From the NCBI GenBank assembly GCA_018350325.1, contig JAEVLN010000013.1:2604124-2668123 (forward strand): a stretch of DNA of 64,000 bases, written 5' to 3'. A program made the translations under genes and the position numbers. The stretch comes from Globodera rostochiensis. Its lineage: Eukaryota > Nematoda > Chromadorea > Rhabditida > Heteroderidae. The notes under the pieces were generated by a model. That model ran no database searches, was not told the DNA's origin, and saw nothing but the letters and a program-made list of their open reading frames with translations. This document shows positions 11,826 through 26,259 of the stretch, piece by piece (the stretch's first letter is position 1; each line of letters starts with the position of its first letter).

Positions 11826-11900
11826 TGGGACGGAGTTGGCGGGACGGAGTTGGCGGGACGGAGTTGGCTGGGACGGAGTTGGCGGGACGGAGTTGGCTCG
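11826..11900. repeat. Inverted short array of the same satellite
   Basis: Five copies of GGGACGGAGTTGGC, the reverse complement of the 16-bp satellite with units shortened to 14-16 bases, lie about 240 bases beyond the main array. Just before it (about 11,780-11,815) is a copy of the CTTAGGCCTAAG palindrome repeat that is tandem at 28.4 kb. Confidence 0.85.
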
Positions 11901-12152
11901 TTTCGACATATGAGTGATTTTACCCATTCGGACAACTGAGTCCCCAGTCAAAAAGACACTTCAGTCCCGGGCTCATAACTTGCTTTAACGTGGTTTCCGC
12001 CAAAAATTACGGATTCGTACTTGATATATAATTCGTCCAATTTGGCGAGGTACTCATATACTGCAATTTTACCTTATGTTAACTATAATCCGTGAAAAAA
12101 TAAGTTCTTTTAAGCCAATACTTTTTACTTCTTTAAAGTATTTGAAAGATTT

Positions 12153-12434
12153 ATGTCGGAGTCAGGTGAACTTACTGATGACGAAGACGACGTCCAGCGG
12201 TCAGTGAATGCCCATCGTTCCCTGGCATTTTGGTAAATTTACACTGCCCTTTTAAAGGAATGAAAAAAACGACAAGACCAGAGGCACCAAGAGGAAGAAG
12301 CATCAGAGATCGTCGTCCAGCAGCAGTTCGTCATCATCGTCCTCTTGCTCTTCGTCGTCGTCGTCTTCTTCATCACTTTCAGGGGAAACTTCGTTGTCCG
12401 AGAATGAAGGCCCATCCGTGTCGAGCAAAGGTTC
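12153..12434 (+). CDS. 5' exons of an unidentified serine-rich protein
   Basis: Two exons are supported. Exon 1 starts at ATG 12,153 and reads MSESGELTDDEDDVQ before a GTCAGT donor. Exon 2 begins after TTTTAAAG (about 12,259) and ends at a GT donor near 12,433. It encodes a basic KRKKHQR patch, a run of about two dozen serines with one cysteine, then an acidic serine-rich stretch. The SGELTDDEDD start followed by a basic/serine-rich tract suggests a nuclear protein, but no family is recognised. The rest of the gene was not found: a repeat fragment follows at 12,640-12,900 and an Argonaute fragment at 13.3 kb. It may be truncated or have a long intron. Confidence 0.45.
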
Positions 12435-12639
12435 CGATTTTCTTTTTTTTCTTTATAAGATGTCAGATTTAGTCAAAATACCCAAATTGTCACATTCCAA
12501 CAATTCGCGGTAACATTAGTTTGTTTACATTTCCATCTTTCTTATTGGGTCGTTGCATTGACCCAAAGACGTCGTTTAAGAAACAAAAAATGGCAACTCT
12601 TTAAATTTAAATGTATGGGGCGAGAGGAGAGTTCGTAAC

Positions 12640-12905
12640 GACCCAAGGCATGGACGTCAGGCCCGTATTTAGTGGGGAGGAGGGATTCCCTCCCCCCGAA
12701 ATAAAATTTGAGAAAAACCCCATAGGGAGACAGACCCTTCTGTTCGAAATTTTGGACTAATTTCTTTAAAAATTTCGAGAGTGGGAAGTTTCCATCTGAG
12801 CGCCACTCTTTTTTGTTAGGGGATTTAAAATGCAATTTTTGCGAATTCTACTTCACTCCTGGGGCCGGGGGAGTCGGAGGTGCCGATAGGCGCCGCCGGA
12901 AAAAT
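12640..12905. repeat. MITE fragment with GC core
   Basis: Begins near CAGGCCCGTATTTAG (about 12,659), close to the end of the hAT-like MITE at 688. It contains GGGGGAGTCGGAGGTGCCGATAGG near 12,866-12,890. The right terminus and target duplication were not identified. Confidence 0.5.
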
Positions 12906-13350
12906 TTTTGTATTTTTGACGGCATATGTTAAGAAAATTGGTAAATTTTTTGTTAGCGCGCGCAGATTTTATTTTAAATCGATGGGATAGCTTTTAGTGT
13001 CTTTATTCACCGTTATTTGATGCACAAATTGAGCATTTCCGACGTGGACAGACTCGGACTTGAAATAAGGCGAAGGGTTTGTTCAGCACATTCACCACTT
13101 CCAAACGTTCTTTCGTTTTAGCACGAAACGGTGCGGGAAGCGCTCATTGGGAAATTCGTATTTGCCGACTACGCTAATATAAATTTCAGTAAGGCTTTCT
13201 CATCCCCGGACCCCCGCCAAGGTTCAAAATGGCAAAAAAGCCAGTTAAAGGACAACATTTTTGCAAAAACATTACCAATTATTTTGAATGGTTCTTCTGT
13301 GGCAATTTCAGGATTTGCAATGGCAATTGCAATGAAACAAAAAATGAATT

Positions 13351-13841
13351 GTGCAGAACCAACTCTCAAAGACTAGCAAAAAAGAAGAACCCAACAACGA
13401 CTCGCTCCTTTTTTGTTGGTATACACATTTTTTGGCACAATGTCATCCAACAAACTCATGGGAATGGGTGTCGGGGATCGGGTGCGACAACAAGAAGAGT
13501 GTCATTATTCATTTTTGCAAAGGAATCCACGACGTAACAATCGAAAGTGCTAATCAACTGAAAGCCTTCAAAAATGGTCCATCTGTCGAAGAATATTTTC
13601 GGAAGAAGAAAAAGTTTACGCTTGAACATCCGCAATTGCCATGTCTGGTACAGAGGGGTGGCGACAACCACAGAAGTTTCTTCCCGATGGAACTTATGTT
13701 TTTGAACCAATGATTTCACAAAAACTGGTCGATATTATTTCCCGTTACACAGACATTAACCGATTGTTTGAAAAGCGAATTAATATTCTTTGGTTAATAG
13801 CAGATTTTGCTGGTACACATGCCAACCCTTTAAACAATTAA
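13351..13841 (+). pseudogene. Argonaute PAZ-domain fragment, frameshifted
   Basis: From about 13,470 the reading KKSVIIHFCKGIHDVTIESA, then SVEEYFRKKKKFTLEHPQLP, CLVQRGGDNHRSFFPMELMF has the layout of the second half of an Argonaute PAZ domain, typical of nematode WAGO proteins. The frame stops at about 13,713. A second frame carries MISQKLVDIISRYTD just downstream, where the family would continue, so a frameshift is likely. MID and PIWI domains are not present in the next kilobase. It is best read as a gene relic; a real gene with a missed intron is the alternative. Confidence 0.45.
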
Positions 13842-14250
13842 ACGGAGAAAAAAATGCTTTTCAAAAATTGAATCGATTCTGAATGAAAACGAAAGGGTTC
13901 CTTTTCTCTTCAGATTCATCATTTTTTGACTACATATTTTCTCAAAAATAAATCTCCCTGGGGACTGATTTCTTCACTTCCTCCATTTTTCCTCCACTTT
14001 TTCATATTTTGACAATCTCATGCAATAGTCAGGCCTCAGTTTCCTTTCGGGGTGCCTCCAAAGCTGGCGAAAGTGAGAAAGTAGCTGCTCCTATCTTTCT
14101 TTCACTTCTTCAGACTTAATCCAATTACTTGTTTCTTTTTGGTTTTGTTACCAATGGAAGTCGTCCCGTCTTTTTGGTAGTTTTCTTCAAAATCTGACTG
14201 ACTTTGCTCAAGAAAGTTCACATCCTTGAAAATAAGCCGACAGCAAATGA
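13842..14250. other. Upstream region of the arrestin gene
   Basis: AT-rich, with no gene seen. It should contain the promoter of the arrestin-domain gene, but no TATA box or other site could be assigned. Confidence 0.4.
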
Positions 14251-15876
14251 ATGAAGTTGGATAATTTTGAATTGTCATTTGAAAAACCGCACACTCAACG
14301 TGATTTTTATATGGCCGGAGAAGAGATCAAGGTGGGATTAGAACCCAAGTGGTTAAGGCTCGTGTTTTTTGGTCTCAAGAACTAATCCCGAGGTTAAGTT
14401 ATATATAATGAAATAAGCTTGGAAAAAAGTAGCGAGGGGTGTCTCCGTCAAACCGCATTAATTCCATTAGAATCGCAATAAAGTGGTCGCACACCCCGAC
14501 CATTTCGGGGGATGGACAGTTTGAATCTGACTACTGAATTTTTGAGACTTTTTCGGGCACAGTGTCCCCAATCATAGTTTGGAAGTGGAGCAAATTTAGC
14601 CATTCAAACTCAGGGGAATGTCGGCATCAAAGTAAAAGAAAGTATTCGCGTTGCGCGGCTTTCTTTGCGCTTCCTCGGCTCTGTTCACACGGCATGGAAG
14701 GACAAGTTCACCAACATCGCTTACGAAAGTGTGGAGCTCGTCCTCGATGAGTACAGAGACGTAACCAGGTACCCATGTGATGCACGCGAATTTCGGTCCC
14801 CCCCCCCATCACAGTGAACTTTCTCAGCATTGCAACGGGATAATGGAGCTGTTCTCCGGTGAGCACAACATCGAATTTCACTTCAAAGTCAGCGATCCTC
14901 AAATTTTGTTGCATTTCTATACATTTTCTAAGTTGTCGATTGATTCGGTGTCGAGCGTCGGAAAAGATGGATACGGTAGGGTCAAATACTGTTGCGTGGC
15001 ATCTTTGGATGTACCGGACGAAGGAGGGGATAACGAAATTGTTGCAGGTAAGTCGGAAGTTTTCTTCGTTATATTTCATTATTTAATATTTCCAGAGAAG
15101 GAATTCGCAGTCGTTTCCTATTTAAACCTTGATGCGCCTCATTTCCGGTGAGAAATAAATAACCAACCGATCAAAAGGACCAATCCTAAGCCTCCCCCTC
15201 CCCCCCCCCCCCAATGTTGAAAACACATCACTCCAGCTTGCGTTCTTTTAGGCAAATTCAAGCAAATTCTCATTCCTCAGAAGCCCCGCCCATTCATTCG
15301 AACAAATGATCGTAATCGGCATTTTCTGTGGCCGACCCCGGGGTTGGATGAGCGTAGATTTGTGTGTGAGCGAATTGGGTTTGATGCCAGGTGAACGTAG
15401 AAATGATGAATAATGCAATTTAAATTGTTTGAGGGGAGACATATGAAGTGACACTGACCGTGGAAAACACACTGAAAAAGGGGCGCCGGAAGAACCATTT
15501 GGGAGAAGGGCACCAATGCGGACTGATCAGTCTGTGCCAGCAGATCGACTTCAGGGCCCGAGCAAAGAACAAACCCCACACATGGGAGAGACGTTCTTTG
15601 ACTACGGCGGTACAAAGCCATGTGGGCGAGGGGTTGCAGGAATTCGGACAAATGCAATTTTAGGGCGTATGCAAAGCGAACTGTGCCAAAGGACCCGAAA
15701 CCAAACAGACACACTTCCAAATCCCCGACGATCTTGCACCAACATCTACCAAAGAAAACGGGCTCATCGCTTGCACATACTTTTTCCGTATCGAAATGGA
15801 CGGTCAATTCGATGTCGTTGTACCCGTAGTCGTTGGTTCCCAGAAAAACAAAAGAGACCTTGAGACGAGACAATAA
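14251..15876 (+). CDS. Arrestin domain-containing protein (alpha-arrestin)
   Basis: A cytosolic adaptor linking membrane cargo to endocytosis or ubiquitin ligases. Seven exons (14251-14331, 14614-14768, 14815-15047, 15096-15147, 15263-15390, 15434-15609, 15664-15876) join in phase to 345 residues, normal for an alpha-arrestin. The arrestin N domain begins MKLDNFELSFEKP, then GEEIKG, RLSLRFLGSVHTAWKD, VELVLDEYRDVT, GKDGYGRVKYCCVASLD and EKEFAVVSYLNLD. The C domain shows FCGRPRGWMSVDLCVSELGL, MPGETYEVTLTVEN, LISLCQQIDFRA and the end stretch LAPTSTKENGLIACTYFFRI, FDVVVPVVVG. Exon 5 and 6 acceptors (CAAG, TGAG) are weak but forced by phase and homology. The stop lies 143 bp from the RBM39 stop on the other strand. 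Confidence 0.88.
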
Positions 15877-16018
15877 ATTAAGAAAACGCGAAGATTTAAT
15901 CCGATCCAAATTTATATCCATCAAACACCCAAAAACATGGGAAGATGAATCAACATCAATTGACGGAACTGCAAATATATTAAGAGACCAGCTCAATTTA
16001 AGTCCCTTCATTCTTCTC

Positions 16019-19000
16019 TCAGTTCGCTGGTCTTGTCTGAAGAAGAGCAGTGACAGTACGCGCATCGGGAAACAATTCGTGGTAGCTGGCAACAGGGACA
16101 TAGTTGGCAGTGATGACTTTGCCTCAAATTGTCCATTCTTCGAAACATGCATCAGACTATCCCGTTCTTAAAAACTGCCACTCTAAGGAGAGACCAACTT
16201 GAGGCAAAAGGAACCCCAACTGTCAACAACATTACTCGTTCGGCGACACGTCACATTACTGCATTCACATTTGGAAGGGGAACGGGGACACCAGTCCCAG
16301 TCAGCACTTGCAAAACTTCAAAAAATGCCAGCTTGACCTACCTGCAAACCAACGGCCATGAAGAGCGACAACTGATTTGTGAGCGATTGCAACCGTCGGA
16401 CATTTGACATAAACGTTCCCCTGGGGGGAAGCTTTGTCGATATACACGTGCACACAACCTAAAACACGCTTTGCGTTAAACTATTAGGCTATGTAAGTAA
16501 GAATGTTATGACGGTTAAAATGTCAGAGGCTAAGAGAGCTAATTTGTAAGGGAAGACTTGTGGGACGTCCCAACATCTAAACGGAAAGCATTGCTTGAGT
16601 GTAAAACTAATCGTCGCGCCGGGTTCGTTCCCGAACAGACTACCAGTTTGCCTATTCCATATTGTTATATCTCGCAAAGCTCAAAATGACCTCCATGATT
16701 GGTGCACTCCTCAATCACATCGTCCCGGATGTCCAAGTCCCAACCGGGCTCTGTTTCTTTACTCGGATCGAACATATTCGTCAACATAAAGCATTGTGTT
16801 GCAAAAATAGGAATTTTGTCTGCATTTTGCTGGTGAGCTTGTTGTGCGGCAATGGCCTCCTGGGTGACTTTAGGAAGTTCGACATCCGACTTTCCTAAAA
16901 AGTCGTTACGTTTTGATTTTCCAGAATTACCGAACCTTTAGCCAAATTAGCAATTAGCTGCAAACGACTCGATGAATTGACATTTCGGTCCTCCGACTCA
17001 AGCGACGCTTCCTTCGGAGTTGACTCTTTGACCTCTTTCGCATTCGTTTCATTTTCATCAACAGTGGTCAGACGAATATTTCTTCCGGCTAACTCGAAAC
17101 TGAAAACAACCAAAGCAATCAAAGTTAAAAAAAGATTCTTGGACTGACCCATTGAGCTGCTCCATTGCCCTCCTTCCCTCCTCGGCATGTCGAAACTGAG
17201 TAACAATTAGAATTAGCAGTCAATTCGCTTAACAATTCGAAGTGACAAACCGTGACATAGCCCGTCCCATTCGAAAGGTCAGAAGGGTCTTTTCGCACGT
17301 AACAGCGTTCAACCTAAGCAACAAAAAATTACTATCACTGCAATTAAACAATTACACGGCCAAAAGGCTCGAATATAGCGGCGAGCATGTCGTCAGTTAT
17401 GTTCGGGTGGAGATTATTGACACAAAGCTGCAAAGGGCCACTGGACAACCCCAAGCCAAGTCCTAAACAAAGGCAATAAGTTTGAGCTTGGATTTTGTAG
17501 AAAAAGGGACCTAGGAAAAAGTTTTTCTTGCGCTTTTGCCTTTTGTTGAATAGTTTCGTACTGACCAATTGTGTTCGCCGCAGCTACAGCATTGGCAGCC
17601 CGATTTCTTTCGGCACAGGTCATTTGAATAACGAGAGGAGCTCCGTGAAGCTTTTGTCCGCTCAACCCCATAGCCTAAACTTGAACATTACGTTAACCAA
17701 AAATAACGTAAAGAATTAAATGTAAAATTCAAATAAGTTTACATCGTCAGAAAAATCGCCATGGCGAATCTATACTGATCTCATGACCAATTTACTAGCA
17801 CATGGAGATAACAGTCAGACCCGTCAGGGAAACTCTCCGTTTTTAAGTTGAATGAATTTTAGGCATTAATTTGATTGATTAAGTCAGTACGATAATTGCA
17901 AAAAATTACCAAAGGAACTGCGTCGCGTTCCCAAAACTCCACGTAAGCAATTCCTTTAGAACGGCGCGTCTTTGTGTCGGTAATAACCCGAACGTCCCTA
18001 ACATGCCCAACACTCGAGAAAAACTCCTCCAAATCACGCGGACGCGTTTGACGTGCAAGCTGAATATTAAAAATCAGAAAAAGAGCGATAACTTATCCAC
18101 CTGAAGAATAAAAACTGTTCGCTCATCCCTTTCTTCCGAAGTCATATCCATACGAGCATCACGCGGAGGTGATCTCCGAGGTGTAAATGGCATACTTAAA
18201 GAATCAAGGCTGGAATCAGCATAAATGTGTTCTTTTAGTTCGTCGATCCCCTCGAAACTCACACATCCCGGCGCTCTGGCCCGGGCAAACGACGGGGAGC
18301 TGGTGAACGACGCTTCTCAAGAGGAGACCGGGAGCGGGAGCGCCGTCGAGCGATTGGAGAACGACGACGATCCCGAGACCTGGAACGAGAGCGACGACGA
18401 TCACGTGAACTGAAAATTGTGGACTCATTCAGATAGAAAAGCAGTAACACTGGCTTTTCTTTATCAAAAAAAAGAAAATCACCTAAGCACACATCACTAA
18501 TGAGTGTCAGTGTGTGCCTGTAAAGCAAATTAACGAAAGTGTAAGGAAAGGAATGTGGGAAGGCGTGACGTGAACGAATTTATGAACGGAAAAGACATGA
18601 AGCGGTGAAATTGAAGAGGAAATGGATTCTCCTTTAACGCACGTTCCACGCCGTTCTTCGTCTTCACCAACAAACAAAGGAGAATATGGACAGACGTCAA
18701 GATCTGGAGATATTTAGGCAATTGAGTTTTTTTCACTCAAATTTTTGCTATTTCCCATTTGCTAATTCCGCTTTTAGGGTTCAGACCATCAAGTTTTATT
18801 ACCTAGACCGATGCCGGCTTCTTTTGCTGTTTTCTGATGGGGAAGAACGTCTTCGCTCTCGTGACGAATCCCTAAGCCAAAAACAATCAGAATCCCAAAA
18901 TACCAAAAAACCTTTTCTTTTTCTCCCGACTACGGCTTCGCTTGCGCTTTCTTTCTCTGCTCCCGCTTCTGCTACGCTTCCTTTTGCTATCGCTATCCGC

Positions 19001-19211
19001 CGACCTGCAATCGAAATGCATGTACGGGTACAAAGTAAAATGCCCATACTTGATTCCGACTTCCTTCGCCTTTTTCTTTATGATATCATCCATCTTCGTC
19101 CCATTTTTCTCAGCCTAGGTTTGAAGATGAGTTATATTAAATAATCAAACAAACCTCATCAACATTTTTGAATGCTTCTTCAAGAAGGTCGTCTACCTCA
19201 TCCTCAGCCAT
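16019..19211 (-). CDS. rbm-39: RNA-binding protein RBM39 (CAPER-alpha)
   Basis: A nuclear SR-like splicing factor. Fifteen exons (19211-19155, 19114-19050, 19004-18912, 18871-18803, 18409-18263, 18194-18101, 18059-17910, 17674-17566, 17462-17356, 17313-17251, 17195-17149, 17099-16936, 16894-16691, 16458-16342, 16122-16019) join in phase to 529 residues, almost the length of human RBM39. Order: acidic start MAEDEVDDLLEEAF, arginine/serine-rich region, TSEERDERTVF, RRM1 with RDLEEFFSSVG and RRSKGIAYVEF, RRM2 with LCVNNLHPNITDDML and FEPFGR, FELAGR, a linker with RLQLIANLAKG, TQCFMLTNMFDP (UHM start), then GNVYVKCPTVAIA, LHGRWFAGKVITANYVP and SYHELFPDA. All introns are GT-AG. A long frame on the same strand across 15,277-16,152 is mostly 3' UTR and arrestin antisense. 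Confidence 0.95.
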
Positions 19212-20478
19212 TGTAATAAGCTAGAAGCTAAAGTGCCGCTTAAAATCCTAATTTAAAATGGATAAACAGTAAAGTCAACAGAAATCGTAGCGTAGCTGAA
19301 TCGCCTATCCCTGTGCTAATCAGTCAGATAAAATCTTACTATTTGCTCAATTGTCTGTTGGATTAAGACAAGACAAAACAAAACACTGACTGATAGGCCA
19401 AAATCGGACATTTCGCGGTGCAAGCATAAACCGACGTATAAGCATACTATATGTAAGCAAAAACATTTTTTGGCCGCTCGGATTTCACTGAACATTATTT
19501 TTGTTAGGTGTTTTCATCATGTCATCAGTCCGTGATCGGCTTCCATGTCAAATTTATGCCTGCTCGGCGAAGAATGCATCTACATAGCACCATTTTTAGG
19601 GTGGACACGCGGTCCGCGGCGCTTTATTATTCCAGTGCAGTGCCCATTATAAATGCGACGTTTAAGTGCAATTTTTTTGGATAAAAAAATACTTGCTGGC
19701 AAATTGAATGATTTTACGGCGCTTATATATTGCTTTTTGAATGATTTTGAGGCTAAAACTAATTTTGATTTTCGAAAAATGTTTGAACCAGGGTTGATTT
19801 AAATTTTTTTCTTTTAAAATTGGTAATTATTGGACCAATTTTCTCAACAAACTCGTCAAATCTTTAAAAAAATTTCCCGGCGCCACCACCGACAGCGCCG
19901 CCAGACTCTTACTCCTAAAAAGTTTCACAAATATCGCATTTTAAAAATTTGCTTGAAAATCTCTTGACAAATTGAGTCAAAAACCTCCGGTTTAAAACCA
20001 AGCCCCTGGACACTTTGTCTAATACTGCTTCTTTAGTTTGTTATAGGCGCGTTAAACAAAGAAAATGCATTTAAAACCGATAAGCTTTTTCATTAAAAAT
20101 GAAAATAGAGGAAAAATGGGGGAACATTAAGCCAAATATTCAAAATGAGGCTAAAACCTCAAATTTGGGAACTCTGTTTAAAGCAGAATCAAATAATTTG
20201 TTTCATGTGATACCGTCAAACTACAACAAATATATAAAATCGTCACTGTCCATTTTACATTGTCGGACTTTATTTGCTGCTGATAAATTACTATTCTCCT
20301 AAAGTTGGCATAACTCCTTGAGTGCGTTTTTATGATGTTCTAAAAGACAATCACAAAGTAGTAACAAGACAAAGAAGGGACGCGAAATTAGGCTAAAAAC
20401 GAGGGAACAGGCCTCTCGTCTTATATGACAGGAGATCCAGAGTCAGATCACTGAAAAGATAAGGAGATGACGTAGAAA
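19212..20478. other. Intergenic region with MITE scrap
   Basis: AT-rich and without a gene. Around 19,868-19,910 lies TTTCCCGGCGCCACCACCGACAGCGCC, a diverged inverted copy of the GC core found in the MITEs. The promoter of rbm-39 should be at the left end. Confidence 0.5.
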
Positions 20479-23659
<3,181 letters not shown>

Positions 23660-23819
23660 TAATTGTGTGATTGGAATTTTAAAATGGTTAATCATAGAAC
23701 AAAACGCAAAATAAAAGTGGCTGTCTATGTACATGAACTAGTAACCGATAAATAAAATTTCTGGGAAGGGAATTGGCTAAAGTGTCGTTTAGGTACCTCG
23801 CTCGAAATTTGACAAATCA

Positions 23820-24290
23820 TATATCAATCGACTCCACTCTAAGCCTAACGCACGAATCTGCAAAAATTTTTGCGCGGAAACCACTTTGAAGAAAGTTATG
23901 GCTCTTGAAAGTTGGCCGAAAACCATAGGGGGGGGGGGGGGTCCCAACATCTCATCCATATTCAACTCATCCATTGAGCATAACTTGCTTCAAACTTAAC
24001 TGATTTAGAAAGTCTTAAGGCCATTCGAAAGATCTCGAACAGTTGAAGCTAACATTAAGTTAAAGCTTTGTGATTGGACAAGTTTCAAAAAAGTTATGGC
24101 CTTAACACTTGAGAAAGTTTAAAAATTCTGATTTTTGGGCGGTTTTCTGGCCATAACTTTTTTGCGAATTGTCCAATCACAAAGCTTTAACTTAATGTTA
24201 GCTTCAACTGTTCGAGATCTATCGAATAGCTTTTAAGACTTTCTAAATCGGTTAAATTTGAAGCAAGTTATGCTCTATGGATGAGTTGGG
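23820..24290. repeat. Foldback palindrome with adjoining dispersed repeat
   Basis: About 23,975-24,125 is inverted at 24,140-24,290; arms contain AAAGCTTTAACTTAATGTTA and GTTATGGCC. The same palindrome recurs at 41,089-41,400. Before it, 23,820-23,960 carries the dispersed motif CGACTCCACTCTAAGCCTAA followed by a G-run, which recurs at 25,450-25,590 and inverted at 26,260-26,400; a related unit lies at 28,235 and 29,150. Confidence 0.75.
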
Positions 24291-24308
24291 TATGGATACC
24301 CCATAGGG

Positions 24309-25098
24309 CAGGGTTCGTATCGAAAATTTTTCAAAAACAGTACATTGGAACCAAAAATACAGATTTTTAGGGCCAAAAAACAGTACATTTTAAAAAATGG
24401 CTAAAAATATAGTAAATCTTTATTTTTTTTGTGAAATGTGAGCTGTTTAACCATATTTCTCATCACCGACAATTTCTTTCAACATTTGGGGGTTGAAAAT
24501 TGCTCCCATGGATTTTCGAAATTTTTGCCGATTTTCGATTTTCAAAAATGCAATTTTTTTGCAAATTCTGCTTTAATGTGGGGTGGGGGGGAGGTCGGCG
24601 GTGCCGATAGGCGCCGCCGAGAAATTTTTGAATTATTTGACTCAATTTGTTAAGGAATTTGCAACCAAAATTTTAAAAATATGGTACTTTTTTAAAAGAT
24701 TTTAGGAATGGAAAGGGCCGGCGGTGCCGATAGGCGCCGCCGATAAAATTTTTTGATTTTCGACTTAATTTGGTAAGAAAATTATTCCAAAAATTACGAA
24801 TTATCTGAAAATCAGTACAATAGAATTTGGATAAAAATGAGCAATATTGTTACATTTTTGGACACTTTTAAGCGAAAATTCAAAAAAGAATGCGAAAAAT
24901 GCTTGAAAATAACAAATTTGGCCATCTGTCTTTCAAAATTTAAACAAAAATTCTTCAAAAATCTCAAATAAAGGACAAAAAAGGACGTGTACCCCAAATA
25001 AAGTACAAATCTTTAAAAAAAAGTACATTTTATTTTTTAAAGATCTCGACTCTCAAAAACAGTACAAATCTTTAAAAAAAGTACAGATACGAACCCTG
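24309..25098. mobile_element. hAT-like MITE, 790 bp, with 8-bp target duplication
   Basis: Ends are CAGGGTTCGTATC and GATACGAACCCTG, exact inverted copies. The flanks are the identical 8 bases CCATAGGG (24,301-24,308 and 25,099-25,106). It contains two GC cores (about 24,593-24,620 and 24,717-24,744) like those of the MITE at 688-1204, although the terminal repeats differ. No transposase is present. It is inserted into a copy of the dispersed CCATAGGGGGACCCTTTTGG repeat. Confidence 0.85.
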
Positions 25099-25154
25099 CC
25101 ATAGGGGGACCCTTTTGGTCACTTTTTGAAAATATTTTTTGTTCTAAAAATGGT

Positions 25155-25412
25155 CTGCAAATATGTTATTTTATGCCCTGATTACGAATTCGTCAATAGA
25201 AAATCAAAATTGAGAATTTAAAGCGGTTTTTGAACCGGTTTAAAATTTCCAACTTACTGTCTAACTTTTCCCCCTATCGGCGGGCTTTGGTTTAATTAAA
25301 ATCCTTTTTATTTTAATTTTCAAATTTTTAAACCGGTTCAAAAACCCTTCTCAATTTTGATTTTTTTTGACGAATTCGTTATCTGCGTATCAAATAACAT
25401 ATTTTCAGACGG
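25155..25412. repeat. Foldback repeat with AACCGGTT arms
   Basis: The left arm (ATGTTATTT..., CGAATTCGTCAATAGAAAAT, ...TTTTGAACCGGTTTAAA) is mirrored on the right up to about 25,412, with CTATCGGCGGGCTTTGG near the centre. Half-copies of the family appear at 10,530-10,640, 26,085-26,225, 28,930-29,030 and 29,670-29,760, usually starting or ending with the CGAATTCGT motif. Confidence 0.7.
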
Positions 25413-25604
25413 AAATACTGAAGAATATCAAAAAAATTGATTTTGCATACAATTTATATACCAATCGACTCCACTCTAAGCCTAACGCACGAATCCGTAA
25501 AAATTTCTTGGCGGACTCAACTATGAAGAAAGTTATGGCCCCTTAAAGTTGGCCAAAAACCATAGGGGGGACCCTTTTGGTCAACATTTGGGCTCTATTG
25601 CAGT

Positions 25605-25745
25605 TTACACGACCATAAACAAATTACACGACCTTAAGATGTTTACACGACCTTAAAATGTTTACACGACCTTAAAACCAGTTTACACGACCATAAACAA
25701 ATTACACGACCTTAAAAAAAAATACACGACCATAAATAAATTACA
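25605..25745. repeat. TTTACACGACC minisatellite
   Basis: About eight imperfect units of roughly 17 bases built on TTACACGACC(A/T)TAAA, alternating CATAAACAAA and CTTAAAATG forms. It is AT-rich with no coding sense. Confidence 0.8.
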
Positions 25746-25884
25746 TTAAAAGTCGTATTTAAATTAACGAACCCCAAGCCAGGGTGGCTTAGGCCTAAGC
25801 CTAACGATAACGGACACTGTCACAGGAACACACTCCAAACCTACACCCTACTTTTAAGAAACTCGACTACGGCGGCCATTAGGT

Positions 25885-26030
25885 GGGGCGAGACTCCGTG
25901 CTCCGGAAGAAGTCCGCGCGTGACCCGGCTGGGGGTCTCGCGCGCGCCCGCTCCGCGGGTCCCCGCGCGCTCGCCCCCCAGTGGCGCTCGTCAGACTTCT
26001 TCCTCCGCCCTCCGAATCGCCCCACTACTT
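25885..26030. repeat. GC-rich imperfect hairpin block
   Basis: In an AT-rich surrounding, about 150 bp is very GC-rich. It is bounded by GGAAGAAGTC (about 25,904) and its reverse complement GACTTCTTCC (about 25,994), with CGCGCGCGCCCGCTCCGCGG at the centre, so it can fold back on itself. Its origin is unknown: it could be a small TIR element, a structured RNA or foreign DNA. No gene is seen. Confidence 0.6.
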
Positions 26031-26259
26031 GCTCCGTCATCGCATGCTCGCTGTTGACGGGCCGTTACACGGCCTTTCATTTTATTTTATCCGGTTTTTA
26101 TTACTCAAAAGTCGTTTTTTCCTTAATTTTCAAAATTTTAAACCGGTTCAAAACCCGTTTTAAATTCTCAATTTTTATTTTCTTTTGACGAATTCGTGAT
26201 CAGTGCATCAAATAATCCATTTTCAGACAATTTTTAGAATTAAATTTTTTTCCAAAAAT

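Noticed and set aside
15277..16152. 291-codon minus-strand frame
   Set aside because: It overlaps the phase-consistent arrestin exons on the plus strand and only its first part touches the rbm-39 last exon, in another frame; no domain is seen.
25885..26030. rRNA gene fragment
   Set aside because: The high GC suggested rDNA, but no conserved rRNA motif could be recognised; kept only as an unexplained hairpin.
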